DNA of 64,000 nucleotides from Variovorax sp. J2L1-78 (GCF_030317205.1 NZ_JASZYB010000001.1:2046001-2110000), one strand, 5' to 3'. Shown: positions 8,211-17,541, counted from the stretch's first letter. Numbers and translations are program-made. The notes: a model not told the origin generated them from the letters alone.

Positions 8211-9157
8211 GCAGCGTGAACCATCCGCAGGGCGCTGCAAGCGCCATCGCGGCCAGGCCGAAGCCCTGGCTGCTCGACCTCGTCCTGCTCGGCGCGCTGT
8301 GGGGCGCGTCCTTCCTCTTCATGCGGATCGCCGCGCCGGAGTTCGGCGCGCTGCCCGCGGCCGCCCTGCGGGTGGGCATCGCCGCGGTCTTCCTGTTGCC
8401 GCTGATGCTGCTGCGCGGCCACGGGGCGGCGCTGGCGCAGCACTGGAAGCCGACGCTGCTCATCGGCGTGCTGAACTCGGGCCTGCCCTTCGCCTTCTTC
8501 TGTTTCGCACTGCTCACCATCAACACCGGCCTGGCCGCGGTGATCAACGCGACCGTGCCGATGTTCGGCGCCCTGATCGCCTGGGCCTGGTTTCGCGAGC
8601 GGCCCAGCGGCTCGCGCATGCTGGGCCTGGTGATCGGCTTCGCAGGCGTCGCGCTGCTGGCGAGCCGCAGCGCCGGCCTGCATGCCGGCGCCACCGGCGA
8701 CCACGCGGCCCTGTGGGCGGTGTTGGCCTGCCTGGCAGCATGCCTGTGCTACGGCGTGGCCGCGAGCGCGACGCGACGCCATCTCGGTGGCGTGCCGCCG
8801 CTGGCCACCGCCGCGGGCAGCCAGCTCGGCGCGACGCTGTTCCTCGCGCTGCCCGCGCTGTGGTTCTGGCCGGCGCAGATACCGAGCCTGCGCGCATGGC
8901 TGGCGCTGCTCGCCCTCGGCGTGGCCTGCACCGGCCTGGCGTACATCCTGTTCTTCCGGCTGATCGAGCGCGCCGGCCCGGCGCGTGCGCTGACCGTGAC
9001 CTTCCTGGTGCCCGTCTTCGCGGTGTTTTACGGCGCCGTGTTCCTCGGCGAACACGTGACCGCGTGGATGCTCGGCTGCGCGGCCGTCATCGTCTGCGGC
9101 GTGGCGCTGTCGACGGGCCTCGTGAAGCTCGGCGCGCAGAAGGACGCCCGCGCTTGA
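8207..9157 (+). CDS. EamA/DMT superfamily transporter
   Basis: 316 residues with about ten hydrophobic segments in two EamA repeats (about 28-160 and 175-305), the drug/metabolite transporter fold of the inner membrane. The start is GTG at 8207, overlapping the ogt stop codon (GTGA). The family exports amino acids, nucleosides or drugs; the substrate cannot be deduced. Its coupling to the two DNA-alkylation repair genes is noteworthy, but a role in exporting an alkylating compound would be speculation. Confidence 0.88.
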   Translation: MSSVNHPQGAASAIAARPKPWLLDLVLLGALWGASFLFMRIAAPEFGALPAAALRVGIAAVFLLPLMLLRGHGAALAQHWKPTLLIGVLNSGLPFAFFCFALLTINTGLAAVINATVPMFGALIAWAWFRERPSGSRMLGLVIGFAGVALLASRSAGLHAGATGDHAALWAVLACLAACLCYGVAASATRRHLGGVPPLATAAGSQLGATLFLALPALWFWPAQIPSLRAWLALLALGVACTGLAYILFFRLIERAGPARALTVTFLVPVFAVFYGAVFLGEHVTAWMLGCAAVIVCGVALSTGLVKLGAQKDARA

Positions 9158-9161
9158 CGGC

Positions 9162-9818
9162 TCACATGGCGCCGGCCACCACGTTGATCGACAGCGCCAG
9201 CACGAGCATGTTGAAGGCGAAGGCCAGCACGCCGTGCACGAGCGTGATGCGCCGCATGTCGCGCGACGTGACCTGCACGTCGGACACCTGCGAGGTCATG
9301 CCGATCACGAAGGAAAAGTAGAGGAAGTCGAAGTAGTCCGGGTCGAGCGCGCCGGGGAAGTCGAGGCCTGGCCCGGCCACCGTCTTCTGCAGCTCGGTCT
9401 GGTAGTAGCGGTGCGCGTAGTGGAAGGCGTAGATCGTGTGGATCAGCAGCCACGAGGTCGCGAGCGCCAGCCCCCCGAGCGCGATGTGGCCGGCGCGCTC
9501 GGCGCCCGCCAGGCCCTTGACCTGCTGGAGCAGCATCGTGATCGCCGCGACGCAGACGCCGACCGCCGTGAGCATCACGACGAGGATCAGCACGTTCGGC
9601 TGGTCGAGCGACTGCGAACGCGCCCGGGTGCGCTGGGCGTCGAAAGCCTGCGCCAGCCACCACGCCAGCGCCAGGTACACGGCGGTGCCGAAGCTCCACG
9701 CGGCGAGGCCGCGTGCGATGCCGCTCAGCGGCCACGGCACGAGCCAGAAGGCCACGCCGGCGATGGCGCCGTAGCCGAGCCGCTGCAAGCCGGCGGCTTC
9801 CGTCAGGTATTTGTGCAT
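9162..9818 (-). CDS. DUF1345 family membrane protein
   Basis: 218 residues with about five transmembrane helices; the DUF1345 family is recognised by the conserved central region YAFHYAHRYY and the motif DYFDFLYFSFVIGMTSQVSD near residues 158-177. The function is unknown. The start codon lies inside the end of the upstream MocR-type gene (16-bp overlap), so the two are translationally coupled. It converges on the EamA gene with only 4 bp between the stop codons. Confidence 0.85.
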   Translation of the reverse strand: MHKYLTEAAGLQRLGYGAIAGVAFWLVPWPLSGIARGLAAWSFGTAVYLALAWWLAQAFDAQRTRARSQSLDQPNVLILVVMLTAVGVCVAAITMLLQQVKGLAGAERAGHIALGGLALATSWLLIHTIYAFHYAHRYYQTELQKTVAGPGLDFPGALDPDYFDFLYFSFVIGMTSQVSDVQVTSRDMRRITLVHGVLAFAFNMLVLALSINVVAGAM

Positions 9819-11266
9819 GGGGCGACTGTAGTGCCGGCGCCCCAGCCCGCACCGCCGGCCAGGCGCCCGAGCGTGGCGATGGCCGCTTCGGTGCGATCGT
9901 CCCAGGCGTGGCCGTAGTTGAGGCGTACGCAGTTCGTGAAGGCCTGGCTGGCCGAGAAGATCGGACCCGGCGCCACGCTGATGCCATGCGCGAGCGCCGC
10001 GCGGTGCAGGGCCAGCGCCTCGACGTGTTCGGGCAGCTCGACCCAGAGGAAATAGCCGCCCGCCGGCCGCGTGGCGCGCGTGCCCGCCGGGAAATGCCGT
10101 GCCACCGCCTGCACCATCTGCGCCTGATGGTCCGCCAATGTGAGCCGCAGCCGACGCAGGTGTTTGTCGAAGCCACCGCGCTCGAGGTAGTGCGCCAGGG
10201 CCGCCTGCACCGGGGCGGAGGCGCCGAGCGTGCTGGTCAGCTTCGATCGGGCCACCGCCTTGGCATAGCGGCCCGGCACCGCCCAGCCGATGCGGTAGCC
10301 CGGCGCCAGGCACTTCGAGAACGACGAACAGTGCATCACGAGCCCCTGCGTGTCGAAGGCCTTGGCCGGCAACGGCCGCTTGTCGCCGAAGTACAGCTCG
10401 GCATAGACGTCGTCTTCGATGAGCGGAATGCCGTGCTGCGCCAGCAGGGCGACCAGCGCCTGCTTCTTCGGCGCCGGCATCAGGCTGCCGAGCGGGTTCT
10501 GGAAGGTGGTCATGAGCCAGCACGCGGCCGGCGCATGCCGCTCGATCGCATGCGCCAGCGCCGCCAGGTCAACACCCTCGCGCGGATGCGTGGGCACCTC
10601 GATGGCCTGCAGGCCCAGGCGCTCCAGGGCCTGCAGCGCCCCATAGAACGTCGGTGATTCGACAATGACCGAATCGCCCGGCCGCGTCACCGCGCCCAGG
10701 CAGAGGTTGAGCGCCTCCAACGCACCGTCGGTGATGACGATGTCGTCGGTGTGCACCTGCAGGCCATCGGCCAGGTAGCGCTGCGCGATCTGGCGGCGCA
10801 GGTCCACATTGCCGGGGGTCAGGTCGGCCACCGTGCTCCAGGGGTCGAGCGATTTCGCGCTCGCCGCCAGCGACTGGCCGAGGCGCGCCAGCGGAAACAG
10901 CAACGGGCTGGGAAAGGCCGAGCCGAGCGGCACGACCTCGCGCGTCTTGCTGGCGTCGAGGATCTCGAACACGCGATCGCTCACGTCGACGGCGATCGAC
11001 GCATCGGCCGGCTGCGAGCTCAGGTCGGGCTCGGGCGGCAGGCGGGCGGCGGCATCGCCGAGACCGGCCACGTAGTAGCCTGATCGCTCGCGGGCACGGA
11101 TCAGGCCACGCGCCTCGAGCAGGTAGTAGGCCTGGAACACGGTCGACGCGCTGACGCCGCGGCTGGCGCTGGTGTGGCGCACCGACGGCACGCGGTCGCC
11201 GGGGCGCAACACACCGGTGCGGATGGACTCCTCGACATCGGCCGCCAGGGCCTCGTAGCGCTTCAT
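9803..11266 (-). CDS. MocR-type GntR regulator with aminotransferase domain
   Basis: 487 residues. An N-terminal GntR winged helix (about 1-70: DRVPSVRHTSASRGVSASTV) is joined to a class I/II fold-type-I PLP aminotransferase domain (about 95-480) with the lysine region SSFSKCLAPGYRIGW and the arginine motif near the C-terminus (NCVRLNYG). MocR regulators such as PdxR and GabR use PLP as a sensor and control vitamin B6 or amino-acid genes. The upstream neighbour is divergent (cytochrome c, 157 bp away) and the downstream one overlaps (DUF1345). I chose ATG 11266 because the GntR domain starts right there. Confidence 0.9.
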   Translation of the reverse strand: MKRYEALAADVEESIRTGVLRPGDRVPSVRHTSASRGVSASTVFQAYYLLEARGLIRARERSGYYVAGLGDAAARLPPEPDLSSQPADASIAVDVSDRVFEILDASKTREVVPLGSAFPSPLLFPLARLGQSLAASAKSLDPWSTVADLTPGNVDLRRQIAQRYLADGLQVHTDDIVITDGALEALNLCLGAVTRPGDSVIVESPTFYGALQALERLGLQAIEVPTHPREGVDLAALAHAIERHAPAACWLMTTFQNPLGSLMPAPKKQALVALLAQHGIPLIEDDVYAELYFGDKRPLPAKAFDTQGLVMHCSSFSKCLAPGYRIGWAVPGRYAKAVARSKLTSTLGASAPVQAALAHYLERGGFDKHLRRLRLTLADHQAQMVQAVARHFPAGTRATRPAGGYFLWVELPEHVEALALHRAALAHGISVAPGPIFSASQAFTNCVRLNYGHAWDDRTEAAIATLGRLAGGAGWGAGTTVAPCTNT

Positions 11267-11423
11267 CGGTCTTGCTCTTTCCGCGGCCCCTGGGGGGCCT
11301 GCCCGCCGCATTGTCTCCGTGCCACCCAACTGCTCGGGTCGAACACGGCACAACTGATGCTGTACCCGGGGGCACCGCGAAGCGGAGAATGTCCTCCAGA
11401 CCACCGCCCACGAACGGCGGCAG

Positions 11424-12212
11424 ATGTCCCCACCAAGCTTGCCCGCCTTGAGCCCTCTGCGTCGCCTCCTGCCCTCCGCCCTCATCGGCCGCCGCCTGCT
11501 GCGCGGCGTGGGGATGCTGGCGTTCTGCGCGCTGTCGTCGCTCGCGGGCTCAGCAGAGCTCGCGCCGACAGATGCACCAGGCGACATCGCGCCGCGCGTG
11601 GCTGCCTGCATCGCCTGCCACGGCCGCGAAGGCGCGAGTGGCAACGCCGCCTTCTTTCCGCGGCTGGCGGGCAAGCCGGCCGGCTATCTCTACAACCAGT
11701 TGCTGAGCTTCCGCGACGGCCGGCGCTTCAACGCCGACATGGTCCATCTGGTGCAGCACCTGTCGGACGACTACCTGCGCGAGATGGCCACGTACTTCGC
11801 GTCGCTCGACCTGCCCTACCCGCCGGTGTCGGCCACCAGCGATACCCCCACCGAGATGCTCGCGCGCGGCAAGACGCTGGCGCTGCAGGGCGACACCGCA
11901 CGCGGCATCCCGGCCTGCACGCAATGTCACGGCACGGCGCTTACCGGCGTGCTGCCGGGCATTCCCCCGCTTGTCGGGCTGCCACGCCTGTACCTGTCGT
12001 CACAGCTCGGCGCCTGGTTGACCGACGACCGCCACGCGCTGGCGCCCGACTGCATGGCGGCCGTGGGCCGCCGACTCACGACCGACGACGTGAATGCCGT
12101 CGCGAGCTGGCTGGCCATGCAGCCCGTGCCCGATCGCGCCAAGCCCGTTGCCGCACTGCCCGGCCCGCTGCCGATGCCCTGCAGCGCGATGCCGACGGCG
12201 GCCGTGAAGTGA
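11424..12212 (+). CDS. Dihaem cytochrome c (cytochrome c4-like)
   Basis: 262 residues with an N-terminal hydrophobic export signal (about 15-45) and two haem c motifs, CIACH at 62-66 and CTQCH at 165-169, each followed by a c4-type domain of about 100 residues. It is expected in the periplasm as an electron carrier. The stop codon (TGA at 12210-12212) slightly precedes or overlaps the start of the next cytochrome gene, so the two are cotranscribed and probably form one electron-transfer module. The dehydrogenase or oxidase partner is not in view. Confidence 0.88.
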   Translation: MSPPSLPALSPLRRLLPSALIGRRLLRGVGMLAFCALSSLAGSAELAPTDAPGDIAPRVAACIACHGREGASGNAAFFPRLAGKPAGYLYNQLLSFRDGRRFNADMVHLVQHLSDDYLREMATYFASLDLPYPPVSATSDTPTEMLARGKTLALQGDTARGIPACTQCHGTALTGVLPGIPPLVGLPRLYLSSQLGAWLTDDRHALAPDCMAAVGRRLTTDDVNAVASWLAMQPVPDRAKPVAALPGPLPMPCSAMPTAAVK

Positions 12213-12214
12213 GC

Positions 12215-13495
12215 ATGACGATGCGTCGACGCCTTGGCTTCCTCCTCATTGGCCTGATCGCCATGCTGCTGATCGGCGCGGCCGCGGTGATCGCACTCAA
12301 CCTGCGCGACGAAGCCCCGCTGCCGCCGGAGGCGGACGCGCCCTTCGCCGCCACGCCGATGCAGATCGAGCGCGGCCGCTACCTCGCGCTCGCCGGCAAC
12401 TGCGCGGGCTGCCACACCGTGCGCGGCGGCGCAGCCTATGCCGGCGGCCTCGGCATCGGCACGCCCTTCGGCACCGTCTACGCGAGCAACCTGACGCCGG
12501 ACCGCGCGCACGGCATCGGCAGCTGGAGCGCTGCGCACTTCTGGCGCGCGATGCACAACGGGCGATCGAAGGACGGCCGCCTGCTCTACCCCGCCTTCCC
12601 CTACCCGAGCTTCACGCGCATCACACGCGAGGATTCCGACGCGCTCTATGCCTACCTGCGCAGCGTGCCGGCCGCAGCAACCCCGAACACACCGCATCGC
12701 CTGCGCTTCCCCTATGACACGCAGGCCGCGCTGGCCGTGTGGCGCGCCCTCTCATTCGCGCCCGCCACCTTCGTCGCCGACGATGCCCAGTCGAGCGAAT
12801 GGAACCGCGGCGCCTACCTGGTCGAAGGCCTCGGCCACTGCATCGCCTGCCACGGCGCCCGCAACGTACTGGGCGCGACGCAGGACAAGCGCGGCCTCTC
12901 GGGCGGACTGATCGCTGGCGAGAACTGGTATGCGCCGTCGCTCACGTCAAAGCGCGAAGCCTCGGTGGCCGACTGGGAGACCCGCCACATCGTGGCGCTG
13001 CTGAAGAATGGCACGGCACCCGGCGCGTCGGTATCGGGCCCAATGGCCGACGTGGTGTTCCGCAGCACCCAGCACCTGAGCGAAGCCGACCTGACGGCCA
13101 TGGCCGTGTACCTGAAGAAGCTGCCGGACCGCACACCCGCCCCGACGGAGACGCCGCCGCAGCGCCGCGATGCCGGTGCCCTGGAACGCGGCGCACGCAT
13201 CTATGACCAGCGCTGCGCCTACTGCCACGGCGATGCGGGCCAGGGCGTGCCCGGCGCCTTCCCGCCGCTGGCCGGCAACCGTGCCGTGAACCTGGAAACG
13301 CCCGTCAACCTGATCCAGATGGTGCGCCAGGGCGGCTTCCTGCCCGCGACCACCGGCAACCCGCGCCCCTTCGGCATGCCGCCCTTCGGCCATGTGCTCG
13401 ACGACAACGAGATCGCCGACGTGCTGACCTACGTGCGCAGCGCGTGGGGCAACGATGCGCCCGCGGTGACGGCGCGGGACACGATGCGGCGCTAG
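12215..13495 (+). CDS. Trihaem cytochrome c, dehydrogenase-type cytochrome subunit
   Basis: 426 residues with an N-terminal membrane anchor (about 6-28) and three haem c motifs: CAGCH (63-67), CIACH (209-213) and CAYCH (334-338). The size and spacing match the membrane-bound triheme cytochrome subunits of alcohol, aldehyde and gluconate dehydrogenases, which pass electrons to ubiquinone from the periplasmic side. No flavin or PQQ catalytic subunit is adjacent, so the partner is elsewhere or is the dihaem protein just upstream. An alternative GTG start at 12209 would overlap the upstream stop (GTGA). Confidence 0.88.
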   Translation: MTMRRRLGFLLIGLIAMLLIGAAAVIALNLRDEAPLPPEADAPFAATPMQIERGRYLALAGNCAGCHTVRGGAAYAGGLGIGTPFGTVYASNLTPDRAHGIGSWSAAHFWRAMHNGRSKDGRLLYPAFPYPSFTRITREDSDALYAYLRSVPAAATPNTPHRLRFPYDTQAALAVWRALSFAPATFVADDAQSSEWNRGAYLVEGLGHCIACHGARNVLGATQDKRGLSGGLIAGENWYAPSLTSKREASVADWETRHIVALLKNGTAPGASVSGPMADVVFRSTQHLSEADLTAMAVYLKKLPDRTPAPTETPPQRRDAGALERGARIYDQRCAYCHGDAGQGVPGAFPPLAGNRAVNLETPVNLIQMVRQGGFLPATTGNPRPFGMPPFGHVLDDNEIADVLTYVRSAWGNDAPAVTARDTMRR

Positions 13496-13886
13496 GGCGT
13501 TCCGAGTTCGGACTGCTCCGAGGGGCGGCAGTCCTGGTCGCTGGTGGTGCTCTCGCGGCCGATGGCGTGCCCGCTGTTGACCACTGGCCCCCGAAAGCCT
13601 GTGGGCGACATCGTGCTCGACCAACGGCCGTTCGGCGCAACGTCATCCATGCGTGAGCATGTCTCCGAGATCACGACCACTTTCCCCGCTTCTTCAAGGA
13701 GCACGCCGGAGTTTCACATCGATCGTCAAGTGGGCAGCGCGAGCGCCTATGCCGGTGACCGTGACTGGAATCCGCGAGAACCACAAATCTAGCGGCATGT
13801 TTGCGCGCCGTGTGGAGGGCAGGTGGCCCTCGCCGATCCAGCCAGGACATCACCCTTCCGCAAGTCTTGCTCTTCGCCCGTTGTTC
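13496..13886. other. Intergenic region without recognisable gene
   Basis: 391 bp between the convergent ends of the trihaem cytochrome gene and the sensor kinase gene. Short frames exist on both strands (for example plus 13544-13792 and minus 13492-13704), but none has a Shine-Dalgarno, family resemblance or convincing codon use. I see no clear terminator hairpin. It could be decayed DNA at an island boundary. Confidence 0.5.
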
Positions 13887-15236
13887 TCAGGCCCCAAGCT
13901 CGCCCAACTCCAGGCGCATGCTCGCCCCTCCAAGGTCGGACAACCCAACTTCGAGCCGCCCTTGATGGATGCGGGCCACTTCCGAAACGAGGTGCAAACC
14001 GAGGCCGGCCCCGTCCCCGCGGGCGCGAAGCCGGTAGAAAGGCTCAACAATCCGCGCGCGTTGCTCCTTCGGAATACCGGGCCCGGAATCAGCCACCTCG
14101 ATCGTCGCAGGGAGGCAGACGCGAACTCGAATCTCGCAACCTTCGCCACCATGTTCAATGGCATTCTGAATCAGGTTCGCTACTGCACGCTCGATCGAAG
14201 TGACGTCGGCGTGGACACGTACGGCCTCCGAGACATCGACCGAAACCGCACAACCCGACATGATTGCCAGAGGGGCCAGATCACCGACCACCCGCTCGCA
14301 GAGCAACCGAAGGTCGACGGACTCGATGGAGAGCGGTGCACGCGTAAGCCTTTGAAGGTCGAGCAGTTGCTCAGCCAACGTCGCCAACCGCGTCGTAGCC
14401 CGAACCAGCCGCGCCTTGTCCTTTGTACTGGGGGGCAGCGATTCGATCTGTATGCGCAGCGTCGCAATGGGAGTTCGCAGCTCATGCGCCGCATCTGCCA
14501 GAAATCTTTCGTGACGCTTGTAGCCCTCGTCGAGCCGATCGAAGGCTCTGTTGACCGCCGCCACCAGCGGCTGAATCTCGACGGCCACTTGGGTCATTGG
14601 CAAGCGCGTTTCAAGGCGGTCGATGTCGATGTGTTCTGCCTTGGCCGCGGTAGCCACCGTTCCTGCCAATCCGCGCCGGATGACAAATGGCGTAGCTACA
14701 AGCACCACCAGTGCCGTCACGAGCATGGTGGGAGCCACCAGTACGAGGTAGGCCGTCGCTATCCATTTGAACTTGTCGGCCAGGGACAGCGGCGCGCCAG
14801 CCTGCACGATGAGGTTGACGGTTCCTCCGTCCGTATCGATTCGCTCGAAACGAGCCGCAGGCCGACCGACGGATTCAGCAAGATCCAACGCCGACCGCTC
14901 CTTGCCATCCAGGACACGAAGCAACGCGACATAGCGTGGAGGGACATCGCCCTGGCGCAACTCGTATCCCTGCGAATTGCGCACTACAAACCAGAGGTCC
15001 GGTGCAGCACCCAGCAGCCGCAGCACTTCCGAGGTCGTTCCCAGCACAAGCTTTCCGTCGGCCGTGTGCTCGATCGACCTGCCGATGATCTGCGCCGTAC
15101 GTTCCCCGCCTTCGTCCACGAATCTTCCGACCGCACCGAAGATCGCGATCACACCCAGAAGTGCCAGCAAGCTGGCGACAACTTGTAGGAGGACAAGGTT
15201 CCCAACCAGTCGCCAGCGCAGGGATCTGGATTTCAT
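13887..15236 (-). CDS. Sensor histidine kinase (OmpR-partner, QseC/PmrB-like)
   Basis: 449 residues: TM1 at about 12-36, a periplasmic sensor loop of about 120 residues, TM2 at about 158-184, a HAMP-like linker, then the HisKA H-box AAHELRTP with His251, the N-box NLIQNAIEHG, G1 DSGPGIP and G2 GAGLGLHLV. It should autophosphorylate and pass phosphate to the response regulator encoded just upstream, whose stop codon overlaps this ATG by 4 bp. The stimulus is unknown. Codon use is somewhat less G/C-biased than in the core genes to the left. Confidence 0.92.
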   Translation of the reverse strand: MKSRSLRWRLVGNLVLLQVVASLLALLGVIAIFGAVGRFVDEGGERTAQIIGRSIEHTADGKLVLGTTSEVLRLLGAAPDLWFVVRNSQGYELRQGDVPPRYVALLRVLDGKERSALDLAESVGRPAARFERIDTDGGTVNLIVQAGAPLSLADKFKWIATAYLVLVAPTMLVTALVVLVATPFVIRRGLAGTVATAAKAEHIDIDRLETRLPMTQVAVEIQPLVAAVNRAFDRLDEGYKRHERFLADAAHELRTPIATLRIQIESLPPSTKDKARLVRATTRLATLAEQLLDLQRLTRAPLSIESVDLRLLCERVVGDLAPLAIMSGCAVSVDVSEAVRVHADVTSIERAVANLIQNAIEHGGEGCEIRVRVCLPATIEVADSGPGIPKEQRARIVEPFYRLRARGDGAGLGLHLVSEVARIHQGRLEVGLSDLGGASMRLELGELGA

Positions 15237-15907
15237 GCGGAGGTTTTCAGCAGATAGCCGACCCCACGAATGGCGTGTATTTCCACGCCTGCGCCCGATT
15301 GCTCCAGCTTGGATCGAACCCTGGACACGTGGGCGTCCAACGAGTTCGAGCGTATGTCATCCGCATCGCCATAAATGCGCTCCAGCAGTCGCTGTCGAAA
15401 CACCGTACGGCCTGTCGACAGGAGAAGGGTTTCGAGCACCAGCAGCTCGCGTCGCGTCAAGGCAAGCGCTTCGCCGCCGACTTGGAACTGGCGTGATTCA
15501 TGGTCAAAATGCAGCCGCCCGGCGACGCTGATCTGCTGTGCACGCACAGCGGGGCGGCGCGCGAGAGCCCGGATCCGGGCCATCAGTTCATCGACGGAGA
15601 ACGGCTTGGCCAGGTAATCATCCGCCCCACGGTCCAGGCTGCGAACCCGTTCCGTTACCTCGCCCATCGCGGTCAAGACCAGCGCTGGCGTTGACCGGCC
15701 GGAACTTCGAAGAAACTCAATGAGGGCAAGGCCGTCCCCATCGGGCAGGCCGCGGTCCACGATGAGGATATCGTGGTCCGCATCGATTGCGAGATGCATG
15801 GCTTCACGCAATGACGAGGCGATGTCCACCACCATCGAATGGTCGTGCAGGGTGGACGCCAGCGCCTGCGCGAGATCGGAATCGTCTTCAACAACAAGGA
15901 TTTTCAA
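15233..15907 (-). CDS. OmpR/PhoB family response regulator
   Basis: 224 residues: a receiver domain (1-115) with the acidic pocket EDD at 7-9, the phospho-acceptor Asp51 (ILIVDRGLPDGDG) and the switch lysine in LAKPFS, then an OmpR winged helix (about 128-222) ending in IRGVGYLLKT. It is the partner of the overlapping sensor kinase. The PAP2 gene lies 92 bp upstream on the same strand and may belong to the same transcript or be a target. Confidence 0.93.
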   Translation of the reverse strand: MKILVVEDDSDLAQALASTLHDHSMVVDIASSLREAMHLAIDADHDILIVDRGLPDGDGLALIEFLRSSGRSTPALVLTAMGEVTERVRSLDRGADDYLAKPFSVDELMARIRALARRPAVRAQQISVAGRLHFDHESRQFQVGGEALALTRRELLVLETLLLSTGRTVFRQRLLERIYGDADDIRSNSLDAHVSRVRSKLEQSGAGVEIHAIRGVGYLLKTSA

Positions 15908-15999
15908 AAGCGAACCATACCTTGGGTCAAACGAGGCTGGCTAGCGATTCCCGTCCCGGCAAATCGGAGGCAGTTGGTCCGATCAACGTCAGTCCGCGG

Positions 16000-16731
16000 T
16001 CACCGGCCATCCAACTGCTCCGCCAGACGGCTGGAGCGAGCCAGCCGTGCGGGACGTTGCCACATCGCGCGGCCCCACGCGCTCCACGCCAGGCGCCGCC
16101 CCAGGCAGGCCACGAGTATGCCCCCGGCCACGTCGACGAAGACGTGCTGGCGGGTCGCGAGCGTCGAATAGATGATCGCGAGGCACCACAACCAGTTGAA
16201 AGCTCGGACCCAGTGCGGCGAGCGAATGCTCTTCAGTTGGCTCGAAATGATGTACGCGCTGTACACGGCGAACGCCACGTGCAGCGAGGGGAATGCGTTT
16301 CCGCTGGCATCGGACTCCTTCAGAAAGCGGAGCATGGGAACCTGGGACCAGTCAATGCCGAACGACGGTGTAACGGTGGGAAATAGCCAGAATGAGGCGA
16401 TGCCCAAGAGCGCAATGGCCAAGGCTCCCGCGCCGTAGGCGCGCAGCGCGCCTGCGTTCAACGCAAAGGCAGGGGCGAGTGATACGTAAAGCCAAAGGGA
16501 CACGTAAGGTACGAACGCAAACTCGTTGACGCCGATCCACCGATCGATCCACGTCATTGGCATCGCGATCGCCCGGCCCGCCGTCTCTTTCATGGTCCAG
16601 AAGTACACAGCGAAGAATGCGGCGATACCCGTGACCGTACCGATCATTTTCAGGAACCACAGTGTCCGGATTCGAAACCAGAGAGCGCTGGTCCAGGAAA
16701 AGGGCACGTGCGCAGGTTGGATGTATTTCAT
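16000..16731 (-). CDS. PAP2 superfamily membrane phosphatase/phosphotransferase
   Basis: 243 residues with about six hydrophobic helices. The PAP2 signature is split: FPSLHVAFA with His151, and TRQHVFVDVAGG with Arg194, His196 and Asp200, the catalytic triad arrangement of the Aur1/Ipt1-like and lipid phosphatase branch. Such enzymes hydrolyse or transfer phosphate on lipids at the membrane surface. Its position next to a QseC/PmrB-like two-component system suggests envelope lipid modification, which is inference. No good Shine-Dalgarno precedes 16731; an in-frame ATG at 16785 adds 18 residues. Confidence 0.82.
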   Translation of the reverse strand: MKYIQPAHVPFSWTSALWFRIRTLWFLKMIGTVTGIAAFFAVYFWTMKETAGRAIAMPMTWIDRWIGVNEFAFVPYVSLWLYVSLAPAFALNAGALRAYGAGALAIALLGIASFWLFPTVTPSFGIDWSQVPMLRFLKESDASGNAFPSLHVAFAVYSAYIISSQLKSIRSPHWVRAFNWLWCLAIIYSTLATRQHVFVDVAGGILVACLGRRLAWSAWGRAMWQRPARLARSSRLAEQLDGR

Positions 16732-16888
16732 CGGAGGTCCACGGGGGTCGGAGGACCATCCTATGGACCGAGATTGCGCGAACATTGCGCAGATCCGCGG
16801 GCAGAAACAGGCGAATCGCGGAGCGCATGAACGCCAGCGGCGAGCCCTGCTGATCGGCCGCTTTCAACTCAATCGGCGGAGAACCTGA

Positions 16889-17028
16889 CTAGATAGCCAA
16901 CACGTCCAGATAGTCTGCCCGTCATTGGAGCAGCACAGTGCGCTGCTTCAGGTACTGCGTACGGTTGTAGGCGCGCCCATTGGCGTCCTTGGCGGCGTGC
17001 GCCAGCTTGGCTTCGATCGCCAGCGGGT
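16889..17028 (-). pseudogene. C-terminal remnant of a tyrosine integrase (internally deleted copy)
   Basis: Minus-strand reading gives AIEAKLAHAAKDANG and AYNRTQYLKQRT, nearly the same as the C-terminal end of the integrase at 23667-24898 and including its probable catalytic tyrosine. A TGA interrupts it (VLLQ-stop-RADYLDVLAI). At about 17028 the coding sequence is joined directly to DNA that in the other copy lies at and upstream of the integrase start codon, so most of the gene has been deleted. It marks the end of a second element integrated in tandem. Confidence 0.8.
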
Positions 17029-17250
17029 GGGCAGCTCCCACCGGGAAATCGAACTTTTCAACGAGAACCGGGGAACACCCCCCGTCTTCGATCACTTGTC
17101 CCGGTTTGTTCCCCGAAATGTTCCCCGGTCCGAGGTCGGAAGTCAACGGATCGCACCAGACCTTCATGGCAGCCTCCTAACGGTTTCCCCAATGAAAAAG
17201 GGCGTCCGGTGGATGAAACCGGACGCCCTTGGACGTTATGTTGGTCGGTG
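17029..17250. repeat. Island-end direct repeat, left copy
   Basis: 222 bp that align, at a constant offset of 7870 bp, with 24899-25120. Shared landmarks are GGGCAGCTCCCA at the start, GAGAACCGGGGAAC, GTTCCCCGAAATGTTCCCCGG, a 12-bp-stem terminator hairpin at 17198-17230 and the last 9 bp TGGTCGGTG, which equal the 3-prime end of tRNA-Pro (ACCA plus CACCG on the minus strand). Identity stops abruptly at 17250, so this is the likely left attachment site of the island. Confidence 0.85.
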
Positions 17251-17541
17251 ACGGCCCGCAGCTTCGAGGACCTCACGTCGTGAGGGGCTGCCCTTTTCAA
17301 GGCCCTCTACCAACCGCTGCGCGTGCCGTCGCGTCTGCAGTATTGGCATCGCGACAAGTCACCCCGATGACGCCCACATACCGCAGGGCAAAAATCGACA
17401 CGCGGGCGGGCGTCCCGCAAAGCAGCCGAATGCGGAACTGTTGCACGCATTGCAGAAGGTTCCTCCTCGCTATCCCTAAAAGAGGTGATGCTTACACGGA
17501 GCAATATAGAACTCCCAGCTAACGTTAAGGCTAGAACACAA

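Noticed and set aside
13492..13792. Short frames in the 391-bp gap after the trihaem cytochrome gene
   Set aside because: No ribosome-binding site, no family resemblance, and frames on both strands of similar length, as expected by chance at high GC.
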